A DNA stretch of 64,000 nucleotides from Chitinophagales bacterium. GTDB taxonomy: Bacteria; Bacteroidota; Bacteroidia; Chitinophagales; UBA10324. Positions 16,105 to 24,981 of the stretch are shown in pieces (position 1 is the first letter of the stretch; the number at the start of each line of letters is the position of its first letter). The translations under genes were made by a program, and so were the position numbers. The stretch covers positions 122,222 to 186,221 of the forward strand of contig JACDDS010000008.1 of NCBI GenBank assembly GCA_013816805.1, in the 5' to 3' direction. A model generated the notes under the pieces. It was not told where the DNA came from, did no database searches, and saw only the letters and a program-made list of their open reading frames with translations.

Positions 16105-17496
16105 TTATGATTCTGAAAATTTGGGCAGCTCTACAGGGATATTCGTTTTAGAAATGCTTACCCAGCCTCCGTAGATATTCTTAAGATTTTGATACCCTTT
16201 TCTTTTTAATAAAGAAGACGCTACCATAGATCGAAAACCTCCCTGGCAATGAATATATAAGTGGGCATCCTTATCCGGAATTCTATTTATATCGCGATCC
16301 AGGTTTTGTAATACTACATTAATTGCGCCTTCTACATGTCCGGACTCATATTCGCTTTCTTTTCGTACATCCACAATTTTGATATTATCGAATTCATAAT
16401 CCAGCTTTAGTTCTTCAGCATCAATCGAAATTACCATATCATAAAGCTTACCTGAATTTCTCCACGCCTCAAAACCGCCTTCCAGATATCCTGTCACATT
16501 TTCATAGCCCACACGCGCCATCCGGATTACGGCTTCCTGTTCTTTACCAGGTGCAGTAACCAGTAAGATCTGATCATCTATATTCAATATAGTACCGACC
16601 CATTCAGCAAAGCGACCGTTTAATCCTATAAACACAGAGCCGGGTACAAAGCCTTTTTCAAAGTCTTCTTCATTACGGGTATCCAGAACGATGGTTCCTT
16701 TTTTTATTTCTAATTCAAATTCATCTACGGGAACGGCACGCAGGCTTTTATGCATAACTTCATCAAGGGGCTTGTAGCCTTCTTTATTGATGCTTGCATT
16801 TTGAGCAAAATAGCTGGGCGGGGTAGAAAGACCGGAAGTAATATTTTTTATGAAATCATTTTTGGGTACTTCCTGAAGTGCATAATTTGTCTTCTTCTGG
16901 ATACCCATTGTGCTCCAGGTTTCTTTCCCTAAACTTTTACCGCATGCAGAACCAGGACCATGAGCGGGATATACGATTACTTCATCAGGCAACTGTTTTA
17001 GTTTCTGAAGAGAATCATACATCCTGTCAGCCATATCTTCTTTCGAAATGGCGGCACCAAATAAATCCGGTCTGCCTACATCACCCACAAATAGAGTATC
17101 TCCTGTAAAAAGGCAATACTGCTTTCCATGCTCATCATACAATAAATAGCAAGTGGATTCAGGTGTATGGCCCGGGGTATGCAAAACTTCCAATTGCAGG
17201 TTACCTATTTTAAAACGCTCTTTCTCTCCCGCGATATAGACTGGGTAATTAGTAGTTGTTTCAGGACCGTAAACTATTTGAGCTCCTGTCTTGCTGGCTA
17301 AATCGATATGACCAGAAACAAAGTCTGCATGAAAGTGCGTTTCGAATATGTATTTAATCTTCACACCCTTCTCTTCAGCAAGAGCAATATACTGATGGTA
17401 ATCCCGTAACGGATCTACTACTGCTGCTTCTCCTTCCGAAAAAATAAAGTAAGCTGCCTCGGAGAGGCAGCTGGTATAGAGCTGTTCTACGGCCAT
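16105..17496 (-). CDS. Metallo-beta-lactamase/double rhodanese fusion (persulfide dioxygenase-like)
   Basis: This 463-aa protein has an N-terminal MBL domain (1-~250) with THFHADFVSGH, the ETHE1-type iron-binding motif, and GHTPEST and FTGDTLFVGDVGRPD. Two rhodanese domains follow (~255-355 and ~365-455). The first lacks an active-site cysteine (VTAPGKE). The second has HCQGGFRS with the catalytic Cys. ETHE1-type enzymes oxidise glutathione or other low-molecular-weight persulfides to sulfite, and the rhodanese moves sulfane sulfur. It is followed on the same strand by two ArsR genes upstream, suggesting regulated sulfide detoxification. Confidence 0.88.
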   Translation of the reverse strand: MAVEQLYTSCLSEAAYFIFSEGEAAVVDPLRDYHQYIALAEEKGVKIKYIFETHFHADFVSGHIDLASKTGAQIVYGPETTTNYPVYIAGEKERFKIGNLQLEVLHTPGHTPESTCYLLYDEHGKQYCLFTGDTLFVGDVGRPDLFGAAISKEDMADRMYDSLQKLKQLPDEVIVYPAHGPGSACGKSLGKETWSTMGIQKKTNYALQEVPKNDFIKNITSGLSTPPSYFAQNASINKEGYKPLDEVMHKSLRAVPVDEFELEIKKGTIVLDTRNEEDFEKGFVPGSVFIGLNGRFAEWVGTILNIDDQILLVTAPGKEQEAVIRMARVGYENVTGYLEGGFEAWRNSGKLYDMVISIDAEELKLDYEFDNIKIVDVRKESEYESGHVEGAINVVLQNLDRDINRIPDKDAHLYIHCQGGFRSMVASSLLKRKGYQNLKNIYGGWVSISKTNIPVELPKFSES

Positions 17497-17528
17497 AATA
17501 AGTATTGTAGTTTAAGAAAACAAAACTA

Positions 17529-17834
17529 TTACTTTTTGCGTTCGAACTTCTGAGCAATATCCGTAAGCTGCTGAATATTGGGATAATTAAGCGAATAAAA
17601 AATCTTCTTCCCCTCCCTTCTTGTCTTTACCAATTCTGCGGAACGCAAAATTTTAAGGTGCTGTGAAGTAATTGACTGTTCAAGCTTTAATGAACGATAA
17701 ATTTTATTCACGTTTATTTCACCAAATTTTTCAATAAAACCAATAATTTCAAGACGGAGCGGATGAGCAAGAGCTTTAATCTTACTTAAGCCTATTTTAA
17801 CCTGTGCATAATCTAAAACAAGAGTTTCTGCCAT
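17529..17834 (-). CDS. ArsR-family winged-helix transcriptional regulator
   Basis: This 101-aa regulator (start M-A-E-T-L at 17834; an upstream in-frame start would add an AT-rich, unlikely 27-residue leader that covers the terminator side). The helix-turn-helix spans about residues 30-75 (LEQSITSQHLKILRSAELV). It contains no cysteine and no clear metal-site His cluster, unlike ArsR/SmtB or persulfide-sensing BigR/SqrR. It lies 32 bp upstream of the MBL-rhodanese gene, so it probably controls that gene. The next gene upstream is a paralogue. Confidence 0.85.
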   Translation of the reverse strand: MAETLVLDYAQVKIGLSKIKALAHPLRLEIIGFIEKFGEINVNKIYRSLKLEQSITSQHLKILRSAELVKTRREGKKIFYSLNYPNIQQLTDIAQKFERKK

Positions 17835-17893
17835 GGAATTTTTTATTAAGATCACATAATAACAATTAAATCTATTAAATAGTTGCTGCATAA

Positions 17894-17934
17894 AAATAAG
17901 AAGGAGCTTAAACATCTTAAGCTCCTTCTTATTT
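17894..17934 (-). terminator. Strong rho-independent terminator between the two ArsR genes
   Basis: A perfect 18-bp stem (17894-17911 with 17917-17934) closes a 5-nt loop, and on the minus strand it is followed by TTTTTATG. It sits 20 bp after the stop of the upstream ArsR gene. The two regulators are therefore probably separate transcription units, even though they are tandem. Confidence 0.85.
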
Positions 17935-17954
17935 AAGGCAAATGTTATGAAACT

Positions 17955-18305
17955 TTAACCCGCCAGCTCTTCAACAAGATCTGATAATTCTGAAATGCGA
18001 TCCTCATTGAGTGCATAATAGATGAATTTACCATCTCTCTCAGTTTTTACAACCTCAGCTTTGCGCAATATTGCCAAATGCTGAGATGCAACTGATTGCT
18101 CCAGCCGCAACTTCACATACATCTCTGTAACCGTCATTCTGCCGCTATCTTCCAATAGCTTAATCATTGACTGGCGGAGTTTATGATTTACAGCACGCAA
18201 TACACCTGCAGCCTTCTTTAGGGCATCGTAGTCAATGCGTACCATTACTTTTGAATTTCCATTTTTTGATACGAGTTTAGGCTCGGATGCTGAAACTTTA
18301 GGCAT
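17955..18305 (-). CDS. Second ArsR-family winged-helix regulator
   Basis: This 116-aa regulator has a ~30-residue basic N-terminal extension followed by an HTH (LEQSVASQHLAILRKAEVV) nearly identical in layout to its downstream neighbour (LEQSITSQHLKILRSAELV). The pair therefore arose by tandem duplication. It likewise has no cysteine. The effector is unknown. A strong terminator follows it. Confidence 0.85.
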   Translation of the reverse strand: MPKVSASEPKLVSKNGNSKVMVRIDYDALKKAAGVLRAVNHKLRQSMIKLLEDSGRMTVTEMYVKLRLEQSVASQHLAILRKAEVVKTERDGKFIYYALNEDRISELSDLVEELAG

Positions 18306-18397
18306 GATGAATGGAATTTAGGTTGAAAGAATGAGACTTCGCATAAACAAAATCAATGCCGATAAACCATAATGTCTTAAAACCTTTATATGTTTAA

Positions 18398-19081
18398 CTA
18401 TTGATTAAGACTGCTAATTATGTATGCAGGTTTCAAATAATAAGGTTCAAATGATAGTAAATCTGAAAATCTTTTATGGTGGTACCAGGTTTCCGTCAAA
18501 GTGCACATCCAGCTTGCTGATGGTAGTGTTGTTTTTCTGAATATTATATTTTCGTGCTTCCACATTGGGCTGTATTTCGAAACATTTTTGCCCGTTATCA
18601 AAACCTTATGATTCTTTATATACGAATTAAGAAACTGATCAGTAATAACAATAGCATCGGGAGGGCGAATCATTACTCCGTCACTATTGTACAATCCATA
18701 ATAAATTTCTGACTTTCTTGCCTCAATCACAGGACAGTATAAAGAAACAGAAGGGCATTCCCTGATAGCATTAGCTGCTAAAGAATGTAAAGAATTAATA
18801 GCTATCAGCGGCTTTTCAAGTGCATAGCAAAGGCCTTTTGCCGTTGCTGTACCTATTCTTAAGCCCGTATAAGAGCCTGGTCCTGCACTTATAGCCACTG
18901 CATCCAAGGATGATAATAACACCCCGGAATCATGGAATAACCTTTCTATCATTACCGAAAGACCGGAAGCATGATTCTGCTTATCCTCTTCATAAATGCG
19001 CTGAACAGTTCCGTCTTTTGCAAGAGCTACTGAACAGACTTCTGTTGAAGTCTCGATATTTAAAATAAGGGCCACCGGCAA
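18398..19081 (-). CDS. tsaB: tRNA threonylcarbamoyladenosine biosynthesis protein TsaB
   Basis: This 227-aa protein of the ASKHA fold contains ILNIETSTEVCSVAL at the N-terminus and ISAGPGSYTGLRIG, both diagnostic of TsaB. TsaB dimerises with TsaD and, with TsaE and TsaC, makes the t6A37 modification of ANN-decoding tRNAs. It has no close operon partners; the next gene upstream is the S41 peptidase, separated by a terminator. Confidence 0.93.
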   Translation of the reverse strand: MPVALILNIETSTEVCSVALAKDGTVQRIYEEDKQNHASGLSVMIERLFHDSGVLLSSLDAVAISAGPGSYTGLRIGTATAKGLCYALEKPLIAINSLHSLAANAIRECPSVSLYCPVIEARKSEIYYGLYNSDGVMIRPPDAIVITDQFLNSYIKNHKVLITGKNVSKYSPMWKHENIIFRKTTLPSASWMCTLTETWYHHKRFSDLLSFEPYYLKPAYIISSLNQ

Positions 19082-19183
19082 ACACTATTTGTAATACTGA
19101 TCATACAAATCAACGGAACTCAAAAATAGATCAGATCATTGGGCCATTGCCATATCTTGGTTTCTATAATCTGTAAAATTGAA

Positions 19184-19210
19184 AGGGCTGCTGAGAAGAA
19201 AGGCAGCCCT
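19184..19210 (-). terminator. Rho-independent terminator after the S41 peptidase gene
   Basis: AGGGCTGC and GCAGCCCT form an 8-bp GC-rich stem around an 11-nt loop. On the minus strand it is followed by TTCAATTTT, 10 bp after the peptidase stop codon. Confidence 0.7.
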
Positions 19211-19220
19211 ATTTCGAATA

Positions 19221-20882
19221 TTATTTAAGGGCGGTAAGGGTTTTATTATATTCATCCTGGTTAATAAGTACTTCCATCGCTTTCTTCACATCCACATCAT
19301 CTTTCAAAGAAGCTTCGAGTCGTCCGTTCTGATAATAATATCTTGAAGCAATTTCTTCTTCAAGCAATCCTTTAACCTGGTCTTTAAATTTTATCAAATC
19401 CTTTTGCTTATCATGCATCAGAGTGGCCTGCAAAGCATTAAAATCCTGCTTCACTTCATCATTCCAATATGCTTCTTTTTGCGCCGCATCCTGAAGGTCT
19501 TTCAATTTATCTTCACTCTTTGTTTTATAGTCATAATCTTTATTGCCAAGCCATACAATAAAATCACTGTATTCAGGGTCCGTTAAATGGAAATCCTTTG
19601 CTGCGGCTATGGTTTCATGCTTTAAACGGTAGTCGGTAGCGTAATCAAACATCAGATTTTTGTCCAGCAAGCTCAAGGTAATAGGTGCAAGCTTTTCAGG
19701 TTCCGTTTTTATATCAGGATCTACACCACCTCCATCAAATACTTTCCTGCCTGTTTTAGTTTTGAATGAAGCTTTAAGAGAGTCCGCAATTTTACCTACA
19801 CTTCCATCATCATTGCGGTGGGCATAATCGATGGCCTGTATGCACCGTCCACTAGGGGTGTAATAATGAGCTGTTGTCACCTTTAACTCTGTGCCATAAC
19901 TCAATTCGCGCGTTGTTTGAACCAAACCTTTACCAAAAGTTCTTTGCCCTACAATAACGCCTCTGTCATAGTCCTGCACACAGCCGGTAACAATTTCTGA
20001 TGCTGAAGCGGAACCGCTGTTGGTTAATATTGCTAACGGGACTTTGGAATCAATAGACGAATTCAGGGCATAAAAAACTTTATCCCACTCTTTTACCTTA
20101 CCGCGGGTGCTTACAATCTGCTGTCCTTTTTCAATAAAAAGATTTGAAATGTTGACTGCTTCGTTCAGTAAGCCTCCCGGATTTCCGCGCAGATCGAAAA
20201 CCAGTCCCGCTAACTGATTTTTACTTTCCAGATCTTTCAAAGCATCTGCTACTTCGCGGCTGCAATTTTCCGTAAACTGTGTAAGACGAATATATCCTAT
20301 ACCGTTATCAAGCATACCATGGTAAGGAACACTGCTCACCTTAATTTCCTGACGGGTTACTATTTTGGATGAAGAATTCTTTTCGCCGGGATGTTGTATA
20401 ATCAGCTTAACATCCGTTCCGGGTTGTCCCTTTAATATTTTACTGATATCATCTACACTTTTTCCTTTTGTAGAATTGCCATCTACTTCAAGTATCACGT
20501 CGCCTGAATGGAGTCCGGCTTTATCTGCTGCGAAATTCTGATACGGCTCTGCAACAACCACAAAATCCCCTGATTTACGAATCAGGGCGCCAATACCACC
20601 ATACTTACCCGTAGTTTGAAAACGATATCCCTCCATGTCTGATTCGCTGATATAATTGGTATAGGGATCAAGTGACTCAAGCATGGCATCAATACCCGTG
20701 CGCATGAGTTTGTTTGGATCCACATCATCAACATAGTAGGTATTTACTTCTTTATAGAGTGTGGCGAAAATGTCAAGGTTCTTGGAAATCTCGAAATAAT
20801 TGTCGGTAACAGAAGCAATAGGAATGAAGGCCAGCAGCACCAGCCCTGAAATAACCAGTGGCCTCTTGAATTTTTTAAGCAT
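19221..20882 (-). CDS. S41 family carboxy-terminal processing peptidase (CtpA-like)
   Basis: This 553-aa protein has an N-terminal membrane anchor (~8-24) followed by a PDZ domain (~90-170; GLHSGDVILEVDG). The S41 catalytic domain has the nucleophile Ser in NSGSASASE and the base Lys in FGKGLVQT. The last ~170 residues are helical and unique to the longer CTP subgroup. It acts in the periplasm on C-termini of exported or membrane proteins. It is a separate transcription unit with its own terminator. Confidence 0.9.
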   Translation of the reverse strand: MLKKFKRPLVISGLVLLAFIPIASVTDNYFEISKNLDIFATLYKEVNTYYVDDVDPNKLMRTGIDAMLESLDPYTNYISESDMEGYRFQTTGKYGGIGALIRKSGDFVVVAEPYQNFAADKAGLHSGDVILEVDGNSTKGKSVDDISKILKGQPGTDVKLIIQHPGEKNSSSKIVTRQEIKVSSVPYHGMLDNGIGYIRLTQFTENCSREVADALKDLESKNQLAGLVFDLRGNPGGLLNEAVNISNLFIEKGQQIVSTRGKVKEWDKVFYALNSSIDSKVPLAILTNSGSASASEIVTGCVQDYDRGVIVGQRTFGKGLVQTTRELSYGTELKVTTAHYYTPSGRCIQAIDYAHRNDDGSVGKIADSLKASFKTKTGRKVFDGGGVDPDIKTEPEKLAPITLSLLDKNLMFDYATDYRLKHETIAAAKDFHLTDPEYSDFIVWLGNKDYDYKTKSEDKLKDLQDAAQKEAYWNDEVKQDFNALQATLMHDKQKDLIKFKDQVKGLLEEEIASRYYYQNGRLEASLKDDVDVKKAMEVLINQDEYNKTLTALK

Positions 20883-21007
20883 TTGTCCGGATTATTTTTG
20901 TTAAAAACGAAATTAAATCAAAATTATTTACACCCGTTTTGATTAGTCGAATCGTGAATAAGGTTGGTCGAAAGAAGAGCAAATTAATCTTCACTTATAT
21001 TGTTAGA

Positions 21008-21238
21008 TTAAGGTAATGGATCATTTCCATATCTTCCCCAGGGATGGCAGCGCGAAATTCTTTTAAATGCGATCCATATTCCCTTAAAGGGTCCGTACTT
21101 TTTAATTGCCTCTAAAGCATATTCGGAGCACGTAGGTGTATAACGGCATGCTGGCATAATCCAAGGGGAAACAATTTTTTGATACAGTAAGATTCCAGTG
21201 ATAAGGATACTACTCAGGATTTTTTTCAGGAATGCCAT
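21008..21238 (-). CDS. yidD: Membrane protein insertion efficiency factor YidD
   Basis: This 76-aa protein has the YidD signature ([19 protein letters not shown] ... RCHPWG) after one hydrophobic segment. It assists YidC-dependent membrane protein insertion. The start overlaps the end of rnpA by 29 bp, as in the classic rpmH-rnpA-yidD order. yidC itself is not adjacent here. Confidence 0.93.
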   Translation of the reverse strand: MAFLKKILSSILITGILLYQKIVSPWIMPACRYTPTCSEYALEAIKKYGPFKGIWIAFKRISRCHPWGRYGNDPLP

Positions 21239-21743
21239 AGAGACTGGAAATTCGTTCTATAATTTTTAATACTGAATCCTGGATCAATGCGAAAGGTTCC
21301 ATCTTTCTGCTAACATAAATATAACCGATCAGCAACTGCTGATTATTTTTTTTTAGTGAAGAATATAGCAATTGCTTATTTATCCGGTAAGCCTCCCGGA
21401 CACGCCGCTTAATGCTGTTTCGGTCTACAGCCCGTTTAAAATTTTTTTTTGAAACAGATATTAAAACCTGAACGGAAAACTGAGCGTTTTCACTTTTTTT
21501 AAGATAATTTATTTTGAACGGATAAAAATAAAACGACGAACTATCCGAAAACAGTTCGTCGATCAATTTTTTGCTATGGAGTCGTTCTTTTTTTGAAAGA
21601 GTGCGCCTGATATTAAAGGGTGCATCTTCTTTCTTTGAAAGTGCTTCTTCCCCCCCAATAATGCTATTTAAGCGTTTTTTCGTCAGACACTGTGAGTTTT
21701 TTTCGCCCCTGTTTCCTTCGGCTGGCAAGTACCGCACGTCCAT
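21210..21743 (-). CDS. rnpA: Ribonuclease P protein component, start inside rpmH
   Basis: It is the protein subunit of RNase P, which matures tRNA 5' ends. The core (from ~residue 48, [18 protein letters not shown]) and the RNR-type motif ([16 protein letters not shown]) are intact. The frame between the rpmH stop and this core has no ATG, GTG or TTG. The only good starts (ATG 21743, GTG 21737, TTG 21728) lie inside rpmH in another frame and give a ~45-residue extra N-terminus. ATT codons at 21662 and 21659, or an error in the G7 run at 21650-21656, are the alternatives. The extent of the N-terminus is therefore uncertain. Confidence 0.85.
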   Translation of the reverse strand: MDVRYLPAEGNRGEKNSQCLTKKRLNSIIGGEEALSKKEDAPFNIRRTLSKKERLHSKKLIDELFSDSSSFYFYPFKINYLKKSENAQFSVQVLISVSKKNFKRAVDRNSIKRRVREAYRINKQLLYSSLKKNNQQLLIGYIYVSRKMEPFALIQDSVLKIIERISSLYGIPEKNPE

Positions 21744-21819
21744 CTTTTGATTTCATCCGTTCACGAAAGCCATGTTTATTTTTCCTTTTTCGGTTTGACG
21801 GCTGATAAGTTCTTTTCAT
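21664..21819 (-). CDS. rpmH: 50S ribosomal protein L34
   Basis: This 51-aa basic protein (too short for many gene finders) begins [18 protein letters not shown] and continues with [21 protein letters not shown], the conserved L34 sequence. It leads the rpmH-rnpA-yidD cluster. Its last ~27 codons overlap, in a different frame, the probable start of rnpA. A promoter-like sequence lies ~55 bp upstream. Confidence 0.95.
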   Translation of the reverse strand: MKRTYQPSNRKRKNKHGFRERMKSKDGRAVLASRRKQGRKKLTVSDEKTLK

Positions 21820-21873
21820 AACCTGGTTTATTTATCGTAGTTCTTAGGTTTAAGCTTATACTTTCATCGGGTA

Positions 21874-21902
21874 CAAAAATAACTTTTATCCATTCATTGA
21901 AA
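21874..21902 (-). promoter_or_regulatory. Predicted promoter of rpmH-rnpA-yidD
   Basis: On the minus strand, TATTTTTG (21874-21881) matches the Bacteroidota -7 element TAnnTTTG. TTTC lies 17 bp upstream as a near-match to the -33 TTTG. It overlaps the last codons of rho. The predicted leader before rpmH is about 45 nt. Confidence 0.4.
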
Positions 21903-23406
21903 TCAGAAACTCTTCGTTAGACTTGGTGCCTTTCATGTGATCAAGAAGGAACTTCATTGATTCTTCAGCCGTCATGTCAGCGAGATGGTTTCTAAGTATC
22001 CACATTCGCTGCAGCATCTCCCTATCCAGCAACAGGTCTTCACGGCGGGTTCCGGAAGCAGTAGCATCCACCGAAGGGAAGATACGCTTATTTGAAAGCT
22101 TGCGGTCTAATTGCAATTCCATATTACCTGTGCCTTTAAATTCCTCAAAGATTACCTCGTCCATTTTTGAACCGGTATCTATCAGGGCGGTTGCCAGGAT
22201 AGTAAGCGACCCGCCATTTTCTATGTTTCTGGCGGCACCAAAGAATTGTTTGGGCTTATGCAAAGCGTTTGCTTCAACACCACCGCTTAAAACCTTACCG
22301 GAAGCCGGCGACACCGTATTATGGGCGCGTGCCAGCCTGGTAATAGAATCCAGTAATATTACTACGTCATTTCCGCATTCTACCATACGCTTTGCTTTTT
22401 CAAGCACGATGGACGCTACCTTTACATGCTTCTCAGCGGGTTCATCAAATGTAGATGCCACAACCTCTGCCCGCACACTTCGCTCCATATCAGTAACCTC
22501 TTCGGGCCTTTCATCAACAAGCAATACAATCAGGTATACTTCCGGATGATTTTTAGCGATTGCATTGGCTACAGCCTTCAGCAACATGGTTTTGCCTGTC
22601 TTAGGCTGCGCTACAATCAATCCCCGCTGGCCTTTTCCTATTGGTGTAAATAAATCAACTACACGTGTAGAGTAGTCATTTGGCTCATTAAATAAGTTTA
22701 GCTTCTCATCAGGAAACAGTGGCGTAAGATAATCGAACGGCACACGGTCACGGATTTCTTCAGGTCTTTTGCCATTGATCGATTCTACTTTCAGTAAGGC
22801 AAAATATTTTTCTCCCTCTTTGGGGGGCCGCACGGTACCTGTTACAGTATCACCTGTCTTGATACCAAATAATTTTATCTGGGAAGGTGAAACATAGATA
22901 TCATCAGGAGAAGAAAGATAATTATAATCTGAGGAGCGCAAAAATCCATACCCATCACTCATGATTTCAAGAACCCCTTCCCCCGGAATCATGCCATCAA
23001 AATCAACGTTAAACGTGGGAACTTCCTTTCGGAAAGGCAACCTCTGGAATTGCCCATTTTTTTCATACCGCATTCCATCATCAACCTTATCATTCATCAC
23101 TACTGGAGATTCCTCTATTATGGGTGCTGCCTCCATCTCAACAGGTTCTGGAATAGTAGCTGTAATCACCTCCGTTTCTTTAGCGGGCGGCTCATCTACA
23201 TTAGTAACTGCTTTACGCCTTCGTATTTTTGGCTTGGCATCGTCCTGGGATTCTTTGACAGACTCAGGTATAATAGCCTGTTGATCGAGGATTTTGTAAA
23301 TGAGATCCTGTTTAGCAAGCTTTTGAGAATTCTCAATTTTAAGATGGTCAGCAATATCTCTGAGTTCGGGAACGAGCATATCGTTCAATTGCAAAATGTC
23401 GTACAT
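21886..23406 (-). CDS. rho: Transcription termination factor Rho
   Basis: This 506-aa hexameric RNA helicase starts at 23406 (M-Y-D-I-L-Q-L-N-D), which matches the Rho N-terminal domain. An in-frame upstream start would add 19 unrelated residues. A Pro/Glu-rich linker (~50-110) typical of Bacteroidota Rho separates the N-terminal domain from the cold-shock-like RNA-binding domain ([20 protein letters not shown]). The ATPase core has Walker A ([11 protein letters not shown]), Walker B ([10 protein letters not shown]) and the R-loop region. A long leader precedes it. Confidence 0.96.
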   Translation of the reverse strand: MYDILQLNDMLVPELRDIADHLKIENSQKLAKQDLIYKILDQQAIIPESVKESQDDAKPKIRRRKAVTNVDEPPAKETEVITATIPEPVEMEAAPIIEESPVVMNDKVDDGMRYEKNGQFQRLPFRKEVPTFNVDFDGMIPGEGVLEIMSDGYGFLRSSDYNYLSSPDDIYVSPSQIKLFGIKTGDTVTGTVRPPKEGEKYFALLKVESINGKRPEEIRDRVPFDYLTPLFPDEKLNLFNEPNDYSTRVVDLFTPIGKGQRGLIVAQPKTGKTMLLKAVANAIAKNHPEVYLIVLLVDERPEEVTDMERSVRAEVVASTFDEPAEKHVKVASIVLEKAKRMVECGNDVVILLDSITRLARAHNTVSPASGKVLSGGVEANALHKPKQFFGAARNIENGGSLTILATALIDTGSKMDEVIFEEFKGTGNMELQLDRKLSNKRIFPSVDATASGTRREDLLLDREMLQRMWILRNHLADMTAEESMKFLLDHMKGTKSNEEFLISMNG

Positions 23407-23556
23407 AAATAGTTTAAAGGGTGATATTAGTTTTTCAAATGCATTGGTTTTGCATTGGAGCAAACAGGGAGGTCCTGTATGCCTGAATTAATTATAAATA
23501 TGATTTGAAATTATAAATCGAAATTTCCTGGATGGATTAAAACGAAGAGTACAGGG

Positions 23557-23587
23557 CAAAGGTATGTAAAGAATTATAAACTACAAA
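23557..23587 (-). promoter_or_regulatory. Predicted rho promoter
   Basis: On the minus strand TTTG (23584-23587), a 19-bp spacer and TACCTTTG (23557-23564) match the Bacteroidota consensus exactly. Transcription would start near 23551, leaving a ~145-nt leader before the rho ATG. That leader contains the direct repeat TGCATTGG. Confidence 0.6.
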
Positions 23588-23653
23588 TTGCCATTAAAAA
23601 ACATTTAGCCACGTATAAAAATAGCCGGCTGTTTTTTATTGTTTCATTAAATT

Positions 23654-23682
23654 TTTGCGATCAGAAGCGTAGTTTACCTTTG
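23654..23682 (+). promoter_or_regulatory. Predicted serS promoter
   Basis: TTTG (23654-23657), a 17-bp spacer and TACCTTTG (23675-23682) fit the Bacteroidota promoter consensus. The ATG of serS is only 13 bp after the -7 element, so the transcript would have a leader of fewer than ten bases or be nearly leaderless. Confidence 0.6.
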
Positions 23683-23695
23683 CAAAAATTTAATC

Positions 23696-24964
23696 ATGCT
23701 TACCCTTCAATATTTGCGGAGCAACCAGGATAATGCAGTAAACCAACTCGCAAAAAAACAATTTGATGCAAATGAAATAGTAGGAAAAATTCTTTCACTC
23801 GATAAGGAGCGGCGCAGGATGCAAACAGATCTGGATAAAATATTATCGAACCTTAATCAGCTGTCAAAAGAAATAGGACACCTTTTTTCCCTGAAAAAAA
23901 AAGAAGAGGCGGAAAGAAAAAGGGAAGAAACTTTTAAATTGAAAGAGGATGCAAAAAAATTGGAAGATCAATTACGTGATACAGAGAAACAGCAGTTTGA
24001 GCTATTGATTCTGCTCCCTAACGTTCCCAGTGAAAAAGTGCCGGAAGGCAGAAGAGCAGAAGATAATGAGGTGGTACGAACCGGAGGCTTCATACCCGAA
24101 TTGCCACAATCCGCCAAGCCGCATTGGGAAATAGCATCAGAGTATGATATAATAAATTTTGAACTAGGAAATAAAATTACCGGATCCGGATTTCCTCTCT
24201 ATAAAGGGAAAGGTGCGAAGCTGCAGCGTGCCCTTATTTCCTTTTTTCTTGAAAATGCAATTGATGCAGGGTATACTGAATATCAGCCCCCTCTGCTGGT
24301 TAATGAGGAAACGGGGTTTGGAACAGGACAGCTTCCTGACAAGGAGGGACAGATGTATTTCGTAAATGCCGATGGCTTTTATTTAATTCCAACCGCTGAA
24401 GTTCCCGTAACTAATATTTACCGTGATGTATTGCTTAAGGAAGAACAGCTGCCATTGAAGATGACCGCTTATTCACAATGTTTTCGGCGTGAAGCCGGTT
24501 CATACGGAAAGGATGTTCGGGGATTAAATCGGCTGCATCAGTTTGACAAGGTGGAAATAGTGCGCATTGAACATCCCGACCGTTCTTATGAAATGCTGGA
24601 AGAAATGGTGCGCCATGTAGAGCACCTGCTTTTACAGTTAGAGCTACCTTATCGCATATTAAAATTATGTGGTGGAGATATGAGTTTTGCATCTGCGCTA
24701 ACCTACGATTTTGAAGTTTTTTGCGCAGCTCAAAAACGCTGGCTTGAGGTAAGCAGTGTTTCTAATTTTGAAACTTTTCAATCAAACCGCATGAAGCTTC
24801 GTTTTAAAACAAAAGAGGGAAAAACAGAATTTCCTCATACCCTGAATGGCAGTGCACTTGCGCTTCCAAGAATTGTAGCCTCATTATTAGAAAATAATCA
24901 AAGCGCTGAAGGAATTAAAATTCCGGCAGCATTGGTACCGTATACTGGTTGGGAAATGATTTAA
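23696..24964 (+). CDS. serS: Serine-tRNA ligase
   Basis: This 422-aa class II synthetase charges tRNA-Ser. The N-terminal coiled-coil arm (~30-100) reaches the tRNA long variable arm. Motif 2 (CFRREAGSYGKDVRG) and motif 3 (NGSALALPRIVASLLENNQ) are complete. Length is normal. It is divergent from rho and converges on the HEAT-like protein gene. Confidence 0.96.
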   Translation: MLTLQYLRSNQDNAVNQLAKKQFDANEIVGKILSLDKERRRMQTDLDKILSNLNQLSKEIGHLFSLKKKEEAERKREETFKLKEDAKKLEDQLRDTEKQQFELLILLPNVPSEKVPEGRRAEDNEVVRTGGFIPELPQSAKPHWEIASEYDIINFELGNKITGSGFPLYKGKGAKLQRALISFFLENAIDAGYTEYQPPLLVNEETGFGTGQLPDKEGQMYFVNADGFYLIPTAEVPVTNIYRDVLLKEEQLPLKMTAYSQCFRREAGSYGKDVRGLNRLHQFDKVEIVRIEHPDRSYEMLEEMVRHVEHLLLQLELPYRILKLCGGDMSFASALTYDFEVFCAAQKRWLEVSSVSNFETFQSNRMKLRFKTKEGKTEFPHTLNGSALALPRIVASLLENNQSAEGIKIPAALVPYTGWEMI

Positions 24965-24981
24965 GACTGATTTAAAAAAAT

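Noticed and set aside
21974..22549. 191-codon open frame antisense to rho
   Set aside because: Codon bias of rho creates it; serine/threonine-rich translation with no recognisable domain.
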